The notes beneath the pieces are model-generated. The model made no database searches. It was not told the origin of the DNA and was given only the letters and a program-made list of their open reading frames with translations. Below, piece by piece: positions 35,809 through 44,458 of a stretch of 64,000 nt of DNA. The position numbers and the translations under genes are program-made. This DNA comes from JBAZAX01 sp964568625. Its GTDB lineage: Bacteria > Babelota > Babeliae > Babelales > RVW-14. The DNA lies in NCBI GenBank assembly GCA_964568625.1, contig CAZMQG010000003.1, forward strand, positions 54,345-118,344. The letters are read 5' to 3'. How positions within the stretch are numbered: the first letter of the stretch is position 1; every line of letters starts with the position of its first letter.

Positions 35809-36798
35809 TTATGGCGAAGGAACTACTTGTAAAATTTTATGTATTATTGTATCCGTTGTAACTTGCTCAGCTTCAGCCTCGTAAGTCAAAATAATTCTAT
35901 GACGTAAAACATCGCATGCTACAGCCTTTACATCATCAGGCGTTACAAAATGTCGTTTTTTAATAAAAGCATGAGCCTTTGATGCATTAGTCAAAGCAAG
36001 CGTCGCACGAGGAGACGCCCCATATTCAATGAAATTTTTAATATCGTCAAGCTTATGTTCTTTAGGACTTCTTGAAGCAAATACTATATTCAAAATATAT
36101 TCAATAACTTTATCGTCAATATAAATCTGATCAACAATTTTCTGCGCTTCAAAAATATCTTCTTTTTCAATTACTTTATAAATTTTTTGTGGATTTAGAA
36201 CCCTGTTTATGACTTCACGTTCTTCGTTCATTGTTGAATATGAAACAATAATCTTAAACATAAAACGATCAACCTGAGCTTCAGGCAACCTATACGTTCC
36301 CTCTTGATCAATTGGGTTTTGTGTTGCAAGAACTAAAAATGGTTCTTCTAACGCAAACGATTTATCGCCAATGGTTACCTGATGCTCTTGCATTGCCTCA
36401 AGCAACGCTGATTGAACTTTTGCAGGAGCTCTATTAATTTCATCAGCTAAAATAAAATTTGCAAAAATAGGACCTTTTTTTGTCTGAAATTCTTGCGTCT
36501 TGGGATTGTAAATTAATGTTCCAATTAAATCCGCAGGAAGAAGATCGGGAGTAAACTGAATTCGCTGATAATGTAAACCAATTGCTTGAGCTATTGATTT
36601 AATCAACGTTGTTTTGGCAAGCCCGGGAACACCCTCGAGAAGAATATGTCCGTTACACAAAAGACCAATAATTATTCTGTCGACAACAAGATCTTGTCCG
36701 ACTATTACTTTTTTAACTTCATTTCGTAAACCTTGCCAGACAAGGCTTTTTTCTTTAACTAGTTCTGCTATTTGCTGTGTACTCATGGAATCTGCCAT
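35809..36798 (-). CDS. moxR: MoxR-family AAA ATPase
   Basis: A 329-aa AAA protein with Walker A EGVPGLAKTT, Walker B LADEINRAP, sensor ATQNPIDQEGTY and the MoxR C-terminal lid. MoxR ATPases act as chaperones for vWA-domain partners. The likely partners BatA and BatB are encoded 22 kb away. This gene instead lies 97 bp before the GspC-like gene on the same strand, so it may be cotranscribed with the secretin operon. Confidence 0.92.
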   Translation of the reverse strand: MADSMSTQQIAELVKEKSLVWQGLRNEVKKVIVGQDLVVDRIIIGLLCNGHILLEGVPGLAKTTLIKSIAQAIGLHYQRIQFTPDLLPADLIGTLIYNPKTQEFQTKKGPIFANFILADEINRAPAKVQSALLEAMQEHQVTIGDKSFALEEPFLVLATQNPIDQEGTYRLPEAQVDRFMFKIIVSYSTMNEEREVINRVLNPQKIYKVIEKEDIFEAQKIVDQIYIDDKVIEYILNIVFASRSPKEHKLDDIKNFIEYGASPRATLALTNASKAHAFIKKRHFVTPDDVKAVACDVLRHRIILTYEAEAEQVTTDTIIHKILQVVPSP

Positions 36799-37212
36799 GA
36801 CTCGCTCCCAAATTTATAAATTAATTAAATAAAGAAACAACTGGCAGTTTAAAATTTAATCGATTGAGGTATGAATGTAAATATTAATTTAAAATTAACG
36901 TCTTTTGATTGAAACTTTTTCTCTCAAAATAAAATGTAATTTAAACATATTCCCGTGATAAATTTTACATAACAAATTTATATTCATGTAAAACAAAAGT
37001 AAAAAATAAAAGACAAAAACATAACAAAATAATTCTGAAAAAATGCAACGTAATATTCGAGATCCCAAAAACCAATTGTAATAATGCGAAAAATGACATT
37101 ATTTTAGGTCTTTTTACTTAATTTTTAAATTATTTCAAATAGAGTATATAATATTACATATATCGATATGATACTATAATTTTATTTTAAATTTTAATCA
37201 GGGGGTTATGTC
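36799..37212. other. 414-bp AT-rich divergent intergenic region
   Basis: Lies between moxR (minus) and the WD40 gene (plus). TATAAT hexamers occur at 37147-37152 and 37175-37180 upstream of the WD40 gene, but neither has a convincing -35 box at the right distance. No gene, tRNA or strong hairpin is visible. Confidence 0.5.
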
Positions 37213-38682
37213 ATGAAAAATATTTTACTTAGAAATTCAATTACGCAACGTTTCTTATCGTCACTTATTGCAAGTATTTTCATCACTAATATTGCCGCTC
37301 AAATGAAAAGTACTTTCAGTGAGCAACAAGATGAATCGCATGCTCAGGAACTCTCAGCTCCCTCAAGGAAAAAACAGAAGCAAATGCATCCTGAAGAAAT
37401 GCAAAAACCTATCCTCATTCCTGGCAACATAGCACAAATATCATTACTCGCTGTAAGTGCTTTTACTATTGCAACTCAAACGCTTGATCATATCGATAAC
37501 ATTGACCCTAATACATATTTTTCAAACTTAACTTGCGATTACCAAGAAATTTTGTATTACGAAATTTTAACACAAGCACAACAACGTTGGCCTAATGCTC
37601 ATTGGTACGATATCTATACCATTAATAGTCGCAATGATGGAATCACTTCAATAGCATTCAGCCCTGATGGTAAATCTCTTGCTGCCGCATCATGGGATAA
37701 CACCATCAAAATATACAAGCAAAATTCATCTGGAGCTTGGGATCTTGTAGATTCCTTCGATAGCCCTAGTGCCCTTTCAATAGCATTTAGTCCTGATGGA
37801 CGACATCTTGCATCCGGGTCAAACGATCAAAGCGTCAGAATTTATCAACGAAACGCATCGGAAACTTGGACACTTCTACAATTCTTCGATAACACCAACG
37901 GAGGACACTCTAATGTTGTATCTTCAGTAGCATTCAGCCCTGATGGACAGAAGCTTGCATCCGGGGCATGGGATAACACCATCAAAATATACAAGCGAAA
38001 TTCCTCTGGAACTTGGAACGTTATTCAAACTTTTGATCACACCAACGGCGGACATACTAATGTGATCAATTCAGTAACATTCAGCCCTGATGGAAATACT
38101 CTTGCTTCCGGGTCAAATGATAAAACCGTTAAAATTTTTCAACAAGATGCATCTGGCACTTGGAACGCTATTCACACGTTTGATGCAACCAATGGGGGGC
38201 ATACCAATTCGGTCCTATCGGTAGCATTCAGCAATGATGGACAACAACTTGTTTCCGGTTCATTGGATAACACCGTAAATATTTACAAGCAAAATACCTT
38301 TGGAACTTGGAACGTTACCCACTCCTTCGATCACTCAAATGGAGGACACACAGATATTGCTTACGCCGTAGCATTCAGTCCTGATGGACACCACATTGCT
38401 TCCGGATCAAACGATCAAACCATTAAAATTTATAATCAAAATTTCTCAAGAAACTGGCACATCATTCACACCTTCGATAAAAATAACGGAGGTCATACCG
38501 GCTGGATTATGTCATTAGCATTCAGTCCTGATGGACGATATCTTGCTTCCGGATCAATTGATCATTCAATCAAAATTTATAGACAATGCTTTGGAAAATT
38601 TGAAGACCCTGCATTTGAAGGTCATGCTCTTGAAGCACTTTTAATTTTTATAAAAAATCTGCCGCAAGCTAACGGACGTTAA
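37213..38682 (+). CDS. Exported seven-repeat WD40 propeller protein
   Basis: A 489-aa protein with a signal-peptide-like N-terminus (FLSSLIASIFITNIAA), a polar linker, about 80 residues without repeats and then seven WD40 units, each starting near AFSPDG and containing LASGSNDxTIKIYxQN. Seven units suit a closed seven-bladed propeller. Between blades the insert NGGHTN recurs. The ribosome-binding site GGGGG is 7 nt before the ATG. No catalytic domain is present, so it is probably a protein-binding scaffold outside the cytoplasm. It is isolated between moxR and the NtrC-like gene. Confidence 0.88.
   Translation: MKNILLRNSITQRFLSSLIASIFITNIAAQMKSTFSEQQDESHAQELSAPSRKKQKQMHPEEMQKPILIPGNIAQISLLAVSAFTIATQTLDHIDNIDPNTYFSNLTCDYQEILYYEILTQAQQRWPNAHWYDIYTINSRNDGITSIAFSPDGKSLAAASWDNTIKIYKQNSSGAWDLVDSFDSPSALSIAFSPDGRHLASGSNDQSVRIYQRNASETWTLLQFFDNTNGGHSNVVSSVAFSPDGQKLASGAWDNTIKIYKRNSSGTWNVIQTFDHTNGGHTNVINSVTFSPDGNTLASGSNDKTVKIFQQDASGTWNAIHTFDATNGGHTNSVLSVAFSNDGQQLVSGSLDNTVNIYKQNTFGTWNVTHSFDHSNGGHTDIAYAVAFSPDGHHIASGSNDQTIKIYNQNFSRNWHIIHTFDKNNGGHTGWIMSLAFSPDGRYLASGSIDHSIKIYRQCFGKFEDPAFEGHALEALLIFIKNLPQANGR
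37655..38590 (+). repeat. 147-bp intragenic tandem repeats encoding WD40 blades
   Basis: The motif CATTCAG(C/T)CCTGATGG and variants recur at 37655, 37784, 37931, 38078, 38225, 38372 and 38519. The last five intervals are exactly 147 bp (49 codons); the first is 129 bp. DNA-level similarity between units indicates recent duplication or gene conversion. Confidence 0.85.
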
Positions 38683-38698
38683 GAAAAACTATATACAG

Positions 38699-38742
38699 AA
38701 AAGTCTAAGCGTAAATTGAACTCAATCTATGTTTAGACTTTT
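38699..38742 (+). terminator. Possible terminator of the WD40 gene
   Basis: AAAAGTCTAA pairs with TTAGACTTTT across a 24-nt loop, with T-rich sequence after the right arm. It overlaps the last codons of the convergent NtrC-like gene. The stem is AT-rich, so confidence is moderate. Confidence 0.4.
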
Positions 38743-40050
38743 TAAATTTATATTTAATTTGGAAACTTTATCTGATAAAGAAGTGATACTTAAATTTAAT
38801 CGTTCTGATGTCTGCTGCAAATCAAAATTGCTTTTACGCAAAACATATAACAGATATTTTTTTTCAAAACTTTTAGCCGCTTCATCAAATGAGCTGAAAC
38901 TTAAAAAGGACTGTTCTTCAATAAAATCAACATCACGTTCTCCAACCAAATGTTCTAACATTCGCATTGAAATCTTAGAATCGCTATTTTCTGCAAGAAT
39001 AACAACCTTTTCAATCAAATCCCTAATTTGAGAGATATTCCCAGGCCAGAAGCGATTGCGTAAGTATCTTATAGATTCCGCATCAATCGTAATATTTTTA
39101 TTATAAATATCATTAAACTTTTTAACCCAATGATCTAACAAAAGCGGAATATCATATCTACGCTTATTTATAGAAGGAACTTCAACCGGAGTTATATTCA
39201 GTTTATAAAATAAATTACTGTTAAATTTATCTTCTCGCATTAATCTAAATAAAGATCTAGTACTTGTAACAATAATTTTTACAAGCCCGGTATTATTTTT
39301 TAATTTATACCCATCGCTATCTAAATAATTAACAAATTTCTTTTGCTCATCAAGCAAAAGATTATCAATATTCTTAACAAGAATTGTTCCATCCAAATCA
39401 CAAATTTTTGAATTAACATTAGTCTCGGATAAACAGTCAATAACCGTAAAAGACCTATCTTTAAATTGAGAACTCAATAGATTATAATTTAAATGAACAA
39501 ATCTAGAAATTAATGTTTTCCCTGTTCCATGCTCACCATAAATTAGTAGCGGCAATTTAATATTGGCTATATTTTTAATCTGAGTCATTAACTCCAAAAA
39601 CAGGAAGCTTTCGCCCACTATCTCTAGTTTTTTAATCTCAGTTAAAATAACAGAATCTGTATTATTTTGTTTTGAGCTCTTTGAATTCTCTTTCAAGAAT
39701 GAAATCTTTGAAAAAATTTCATCAAGATTAAATGGCTTTTCAATAAAATCCATTGCACCATTTTTGATTGCTTCGACGGCTAGCGATATATTTCCAAAAC
39801 CCGAAATAACCATAACTTTTTGCGATGGATACTCTTTTTTGATTTTAGTAAGCAACTCCAAACCGTTGCAATTTGGCATAAAAATATCAAGAAAAATAAG
39901 ATCTGGGACTAACTCTCCAATTAAATTAAGTGCCTTATTACCATCCGAAAGCGTCTCCACTCGGAACCCTTCGTCCATGAGAGACTCTTTTAATGTTTGC
40001 AAAATTGCAACTTCATCATCCACAATCAAAATAAGAGGAGAATAGTTCAT
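38722..40050 (-). CDS. NtrC-type response regulator with degenerate AAA domain
   Basis: A 442-aa protein. The receiver domain is intact (D11, D12, phospho-acceptor D55, S83, K105). The central AAA region keeps Walker A GEHGTGKT (172-179) and WPGN (335-338), but the whole GAFTGA loop is missing, Walker B GTLFLDEIG has become GTILVKNID (221-229), and the FYRLN arginine is lysine (K283). A Fis-type helix-turn-helix closes the protein (about 385-440). So it should sense phosphorylation and bind DNA, but probably cannot hydrolyse ATP or open sigma-54 promoters. No histidine kinase is encoded nearby. Confidence 0.88.
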   Translation of the reverse strand: MNYSPLILIVDDEVAILQTLKESLMDEGFRVETLSDGNKALNLIGELVPDLIFLDIFMPNCNGLELLTKIKKEYPSQKVMVISGFGNISLAVEAIKNGAMDFIEKPFNLDEIFSKISFLKENSKSSKQNNTDSVILTEIKKLEIVGESFLFLELMTQIKNIANIKLPLLIYGEHGTGKTLISRFVHLNYNLLSSQFKDRSFTVIDCLSETNVNSKICDLDGTILVKNIDNLLLDEQKKFVNYLDSDGYKLKNNTGLVKIIVTSTRSLFRLMREDKFNSNLFYKLNITPVEVPSINKRRYDIPLLLDHWVKKFNDIYNKNITIDAESIRYLRNRFWPGNISQIRDLIEKVVILAENSDSKISMRMLEHLVGERDVDFIEEQSFLSFSSFDEAAKSFEKKYLLYVLRKSNFDLQQTSERLNLSITSLSDKVSKLNINLKSLNID

Positions 40051-40100
40051 AGCCGTATCTTTACCTTATTTTAAACCTATAAAACTTTTAGATAATAAAA

Positions 40101-40859
40101 CTAATCTTTTACAAACCCAATTTGTTCTATCGGACCTTCGGTTAACCCCCTAATAAATTGGTATATATATGGATCCTTACATTCCCAAATATCTTTTGTA
40201 GGGCCCTTATAAACGATCTTGCCTTGGTGCAACATCGCAACCTGAGTGGCATAATTAAAAATATCAATATCGTGAGAAATAACAATTGTTGTTGTTTTTT
40301 GTTCTATATGCGTTTTTTTAATCAATTCATGAATTAATCGAACCGTAATTGGATCAAGTCCCGTTGTTGGTTCATCATAAATCAGTACTTTAGGACTCAA
40401 CATCAAGGTACGCGCCAACCCAACACGTTTTTTCATACCTCCAGAGAGTTCATTTGGATAACGATCCAAGATGCTTTCATCAAGTCCAACATTACGCAAT
40501 TTTTCAACAACAAGTGGTTTAATTTTTTCCTCAGGCCAATCTTCCTCAATAAGAGTTATTCCAACATTTTCAAACACATTTAATGAATCCAAAAGTGCTG
40601 CAAACTGGAAAACGTATCCACATTTTTTGAAAACAGCCCTTAACTCATGTTTTGATAGCTTTGTAATATCTTGCCCATCAATAATTACACTTCCACTAGT
40701 CGGATGAATTAACCCAATAATTTGTTTTAAAAGAACGGATTTCCCCTCTCCAGATCGACCAATTATGGCAAGAAATTCTCCATCTTCGATCGTAAGATCT
40801 AAGTTTTTTGTTACAGTTTTATCGCCAAAAGATTTGGTTAAATTTTTTAATTCTATCAT
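40101..40859 (-). CDS. mlaF: MlaF-type ABC ATPase (lipid transport)
   Basis: A 252-aa ATPase of the Mla/Mce importer-like family that moves phospholipids between membranes. Walker A is GRSGEGKS, the signature LSGGMKKR and Walker B VLIYDEPTTGLD; IYQFIRG near the end is typical of MlaF. Its ATG overlaps the mlaE stop by 4 nt. No mlaD (MCE) gene follows in this window. Confidence 0.92.
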   Translation of the reverse strand: MIELKNLTKSFGDKTVTKNLDLTIEDGEFLAIIGRSGEGKSVLLKQIIGLIHPTSGSVIIDGQDITKLSKHELRAVFKKCGYVFQFAALLDSLNVFENVGITLIEEDWPEEKIKPLVVEKLRNVGLDESILDRYPNELSGGMKKRVGLARTLMLSPKVLIYDEPTTGLDPITVRLIHELIKKTHIEQKTTTIVISHDIDIFNYATQVAMLHQGKIVYKGPTKDIWECKDPYIYQFIRGLTEGPIEQIGFVKD

Positions 40860-41635
40860 TTTATAAACATCAAAGAGGTTAGAATATAGTCAGCTACTAC
40901 AACTGTTAATATTGAGTATACCACGCTTTGAGTAATTGCAATGCCAACTCCTGTGGCTCCTCCCTTAGCATAAAACCCCTTATAGGTGGTAATTATTGTA
41001 AGCAAAAAACCGAAAACTATAGCTTTAATCAAACCATTCACAATATCTGTGAGCTCAACATTCTCAATTATCGCCTGGGTATAAACTTGTGGATTAATTC
41101 CAAGAACATAAACTGCTACAACATATCCAGCAGCTACACCGAATAACGTACAAAAAATTGAAAGAAAGGGCATAATGATTGTCGCTGCAACAAGCCTAGG
41201 CACAACCAGATACTGCTTCGTATCAATACATAAAGTTTGCAACGCATCAATCTGTTCGGTAATCCGCATGGTTCCCAACTCTGACGTAATTGCAGACCCG
41301 GCCCTACCAATGACCATTATTGCCGCAAAAACCGGTCCGAATTCACGAGTCATAGCTATGTAAACAATTGGACCTATAAATTGGCTGGCTCCAAACCTCT
41401 CAAGCCCTATATAACTTTGCATTGCAAGCGCTGCACCAACTGTGCCTCCGACCAAGCCTACAACACCAACTGAATTCACACCTATGTAATTCATATGGTA
41501 AAAAACTTTTTTAATCTTGAGCTTAGTACTAAACAAGGCTTCAAGCGTTTCATAGCCAAATAAACCAAGGTCACCAAGCGCTTGGCAAAACTCAATTGTT
41601 TTTTTACCTAGGACATCAATAAAATTGATCCCCAC
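40856..41635 (-). CDS. mlaE: MlaE-type permease
   Basis: A 259-aa integral membrane protein with about five helices and the family segments LVGGTVGAALAMQSY, REFGPVFAAIMVIGRAGSAITSELGTM and TYKGFYAKGGATGVG. It forms the membrane part of the lipid transporter with MlaF. It is followed by mlaF with an ATGA overlap and starts 25 bp after secG. Confidence 0.93.
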   Translation of the reverse strand: MGINFIDVLGKKTIEFCQALGDLGLFGYETLEALFSTKLKIKKVFYHMNYIGVNSVGVVGLVGGTVGAALAMQSYIGLERFGASQFIGPIVYIAMTREFGPVFAAIMVIGRAGSAITSELGTMRITEQIDALQTLCIDTKQYLVVPRLVAATIIMPFLSIFCTLFGVAAGYVVAVYVLGINPQVYTQAIIENVELTDIVNGLIKAIVFGFLLTIITTYKGFYAKGGATGVGIAITQSVVYSILTVVVADYILTSLMFIK

Positions 41636-41660
41636 ATTTTTGCCCTTTTAATTTTTCAAA

Positions 41661-42011
41661 TTATTCTTCGTCAGTTGATTCTTCTGGCACTGAATTTACT
41701 GGTGCTGAATTAATAGGAAAAGACGACTGTTTTGTTGTTGAAGAAGTATCAGCTTTAAATCCTGAAAGGCTTGAGTATTGTCTCTCATTTGATTTAATCA
41801 AAGAAAGTCCAAGCGCACCAAAAATAAATAGTGCCGCCATAACCCAAGTCACTTTCTCAAAAAAGCTACGCCCGCCAGACCCACCAAACAAAATTTGTGA
41901 ACCACTTCCAATACTACCTAATCCCATGTCCCCTTTACCTGGCTGAATTAATATAATAATTGCAAGTAAAGCGGAAAGAATTACAAAAAGAACCATCAAG
42001 AACGTATACAT
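41661..42011 (-). CDS. secG: Protein translocase subunit SecG
   Basis: A 116-aa protein with the SecG pattern: two helices (about 3-22 and 55-73) separated by the Gly-rich loop GKGDMGLGSIGSGSQ. The C-terminal tail is longer than usual and rich in Ser, Thr and acidic residues. It lies between tpiA and mlaE, and a tpiA-secG pairing is common. Confidence 0.93.
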   Translation of the reverse strand: MYTFLMVLFVILSALLAIIILIQPGKGDMGLGSIGSGSQILFGGSGGRSFFEKVTWVMAALFIFGALGLSLIKSNERQYSSLSGFKADTSSTTKQSSFPINSAPVNSVPEESTDEE

Positions 42012-42053
42012 CTTCTCTCTCTTCGAAAATTTAAAGGTTAAACGGAATTTATT

Positions 42054-42839
42054 TTAGTTATTATTCCCAAGAATAGTCGATTTTACGATTTTTTCAAATA
42101 ATTCAAAGTTTGTACTCATTTTTCCTATTAAAAAACCGCTGATATGGCTTATTTGACCGATTATTGCAGCATTTTCAGCGTCTACGCTACCTCCATATAA
42201 AAATTGCCAATTTGAGATTGAATCACTCTTCTGAATTTGAGCATTAATCCAAGCAAAAATTGTCTCCAATTTCTCATTAGATGGCGTTTTGCCAGACCCA
42301 ATACACCATTCCGGTTCATATGCTATAAATATTGGTAATCCATTTAACTTTTTTATCGAATGGCTTACAATTTCAATAACTCTTTTTAATTGTTCATTAA
42401 TAATTTCCAGAGTTTTTCCATTTTTATGATCTACTTCTGATTCTCCAATACATATAACAGGAGAAATTCCATCATCAATAAGCTTCTCAATTTTTTTTGA
42501 AATCATCTCATCTGTTTCGCTTTTATACTTACGAATTTCGCTGTGCCCAATAATACATATCTTACATCCAACCTGAGCAAGAGTTTTTGAACCAACTTGT
42601 CCCGTAAAAGGACCTTTTATATGCTCCGAACAATTTTGCGCACCAACTTGAATTTTCGTTTGCCTAAAAATTTGCGTCATTGGATAAAGCATAGGAAATG
42701 ACGGACATAAAATAATGGAGACATTTGGCAAATCGGCTAATGTTATCATTTGATCAAAATTTGTAGTTGCATAATTTATTGATTCATTAAAATCGAAATA
42801 CATCTTCCAATTTGCGATGAATGTATAACGCTTCTTCAT
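42054..42839 (-). CDS. tpiA: Triosephosphate isomerase
   Basis: Interconverts glyceraldehyde 3-phosphate and dihydroxyacetone phosphate. All catalytic residues are present: K12 in ANWKM, H99 in IIGHSE, E175 in AYEPEW; the phosphate-binding YGGSV is present. At 261 aa it is normal length. It heads tpiA-secG-mlaE-mlaF. Confidence 0.96.
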   Translation of the reverse strand: MKKRYTFIANWKMYFDFNESINYATTNFDQMITLADLPNVSIILCPSFPMLYPMTQIFRQTKIQVGAQNCSEHIKGPFTGQVGSKTLAQVGCKICIIGHSEIRKYKSETDEMISKKIEKLIDDGISPVICIGESEVDHKNGKTLEIINEQLKRVIEIVSHSIKKLNGLPIFIAYEPEWCIGSGKTPSNEKLETIFAWINAQIQKSDSISNWQFLYGGSVDAENAAIIGQISHISGFLIGKMSTNFELFEKIVKSTILGNNN

Positions 42840-43080
42840 TTATCCCCTTTTTAAAAATCATACAAATAAAAACTTTAACAAATTATAAATGGTTGCAACG
42901 CGAAAAGAAAGGAAAAGTTAATCGCATAAATTAAAGCTTAAAAATATGGGCTTTACTCTCGGCTTTCCCTTGACTAAAGCCAAATTTAAAGTAAGCTCAG
43001 TGCTTAACACAAGCTGTTTTTTCTTTAATTAATAAAAATGACGAAACTTTTAAAATTTTGTACAAAAATTTGGATAAAAA

Positions 43081-44433
43081 ATGATTTCAAGCAGAGCTTA
43101 CTCTTTAATTTTATTAATCTTTTTAATCCCAACTGCGGCTTTAGCAACGCATACAGGTAACAGGTATAGCATTTTTCTTGAGAAGCCAGAGCTTTATGTA
43201 ACCAAACAGAAATCTTTTATTGATGCATCTGTATTTTATGCAACAGCTTCAACAGCATGTAAACGCTACGGTGGAACATGTGGAATTCCAGAGTTATACG
43301 GATCTTATGATTTAAAAGATGTAATTTCAAGCTTACAAAAAGCAAATCCGGGAGAGTATGAAGGAGATAATAACCCAATTTATGAAATTACTGGCTCAAA
43401 CGCACTTGAAGGCCAAGAGTTGAAATTTGGTGTTTCAGGAAAAGTAAACACTGTCGGATTAATTCTGGCATATGAACAAAATTTAAAATTTGCCAACTTA
43501 AAAAATGTCACTTTTGGCATTTGGCTTCCGATAATGAATTCAGATATAATTAGTAGATTTGATTTTAATAGAAAAGAATATTACAACACATATCACATCA
43601 ATTTAAGTGATGCAGAAGTTCAAAAAATCGATGCAATCAGAAGACTTACACATAAAGAAATTGGATTCAAGGGAACAAATATTTCACGAAGTGGAGTAGG
43701 TGATATTGATTTACACTTACGTGGAAATTATTTTATAGATCATAAATTAATGATGCGAGGTATTGATCTAAATTTACAATGCGGTGTAGTAATACCTGCA
43801 GGTCGTAAAATGAACATTGATTATCCAGCGTCGGTTCCATTTATGAATGATGGGCACTGGGGAGTTTATCTCGATTTTATTCCAGAATTTGAGTTAAAAC
43901 AGGATCTAAAAGTGGGTTTGATTCTTGGTGGACTTTGGCAATTCAATGATACTCAAAATCGCAGAATTGCAATTTACAAAGAACCATCTAATTATAGCGC
44001 TCTAGTTGGAAAAGTTGAAATAGATCCAGGAAATGTATTTAAATTTTCACCATATGTAACACTTGAAAATCTTTCTGATGGAGTACATATCCAACTTCGT
44101 TATACATATTTAAGGCATGGCATGGATAAATGGAGCGATGAGCGAGACAACAAATCAATTGCTTGTTACTTAGAAACAGAAAAAAGAATAGATCCAACAG
44201 ATCCAACAAAAGATATAACTCATGAAGATCTTGAAAAAAATTTGAATTATAAAAATCAGTTGTCCAAATGGAGAGCTCATTATTTTACAATTCAAACGGC
44301 ATATGACTCAAAGATTGCATTAAAAAATTGGTTTATGAATCCCAAGTTTTATGCATCTTATGATATGCCAATTAATGGTAATGGTTTTTGTAAAACACAT
44401 TTAGTTACACTAGGTGCGCAACTTTTCTTTTAA
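43081..44433 (+). CDS. Probable outer-membrane beta-barrel protein
   Basis: A 450-aa protein with a clear signal peptide (LILLIFLIPTAALA), alternating polar/hydrophobic strands through the body, many Tyr and Phe residues, and a C-terminal strand ending LVTLGAQLFF, the terminal-phenylalanine pattern recognised by the outer-membrane assembly machinery. No transmembrane helix is predicted after the signal peptide. I recognise no family. GGA lies 6 nt before the ATG. It precedes mreB by 25 bp and may be cotranscribed with it. Confidence 0.8.
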   Translation: MISSRAYSLILLIFLIPTAALATHTGNRYSIFLEKPELYVTKQKSFIDASVFYATASTACKRYGGTCGIPELYGSYDLKDVISSLQKANPGEYEGDNNPIYEITGSNALEGQELKFGVSGKVNTVGLILAYEQNLKFANLKNVTFGIWLPIMNSDIISRFDFNRKEYYNTYHINLSDAEVQKIDAIRRLTHKEIGFKGTNISRSGVGDIDLHLRGNYFIDHKLMMRGIDLNLQCGVVIPAGRKMNIDYPASVPFMNDGHWGVYLDFIPEFELKQDLKVGLILGGLWQFNDTQNRRIAIYKEPSNYSALVGKVEIDPGNVFKFSPYVTLENLSDGVHIQLRYTYLRHGMDKWSDERDNKSIACYLETEKRIDPTDPTKDITHEDLEKNLNYKNQLSKWRAHYFTIQTAYDSKIALKNWFMNPKFYASYDMPINGNGFCKTHLVTLGAQLFF

Positions 44434-44458
44434 ATAATTACTAATAAGGTTATTTTAT

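Noticed and set aside
37147..37180. Two TATAAT hexamers upstream of the WD40 gene as promoters
   Set aside because: No -35 element at suitable spacing and the region is nearly all A/T, so the matches are not specific.
37655..38590. Regularly spaced repeats resembling an array
   Set aside because: The 147-bp units are in frame and encode WD40 blades; the repeat-spacer pattern of CRISPR is absent.
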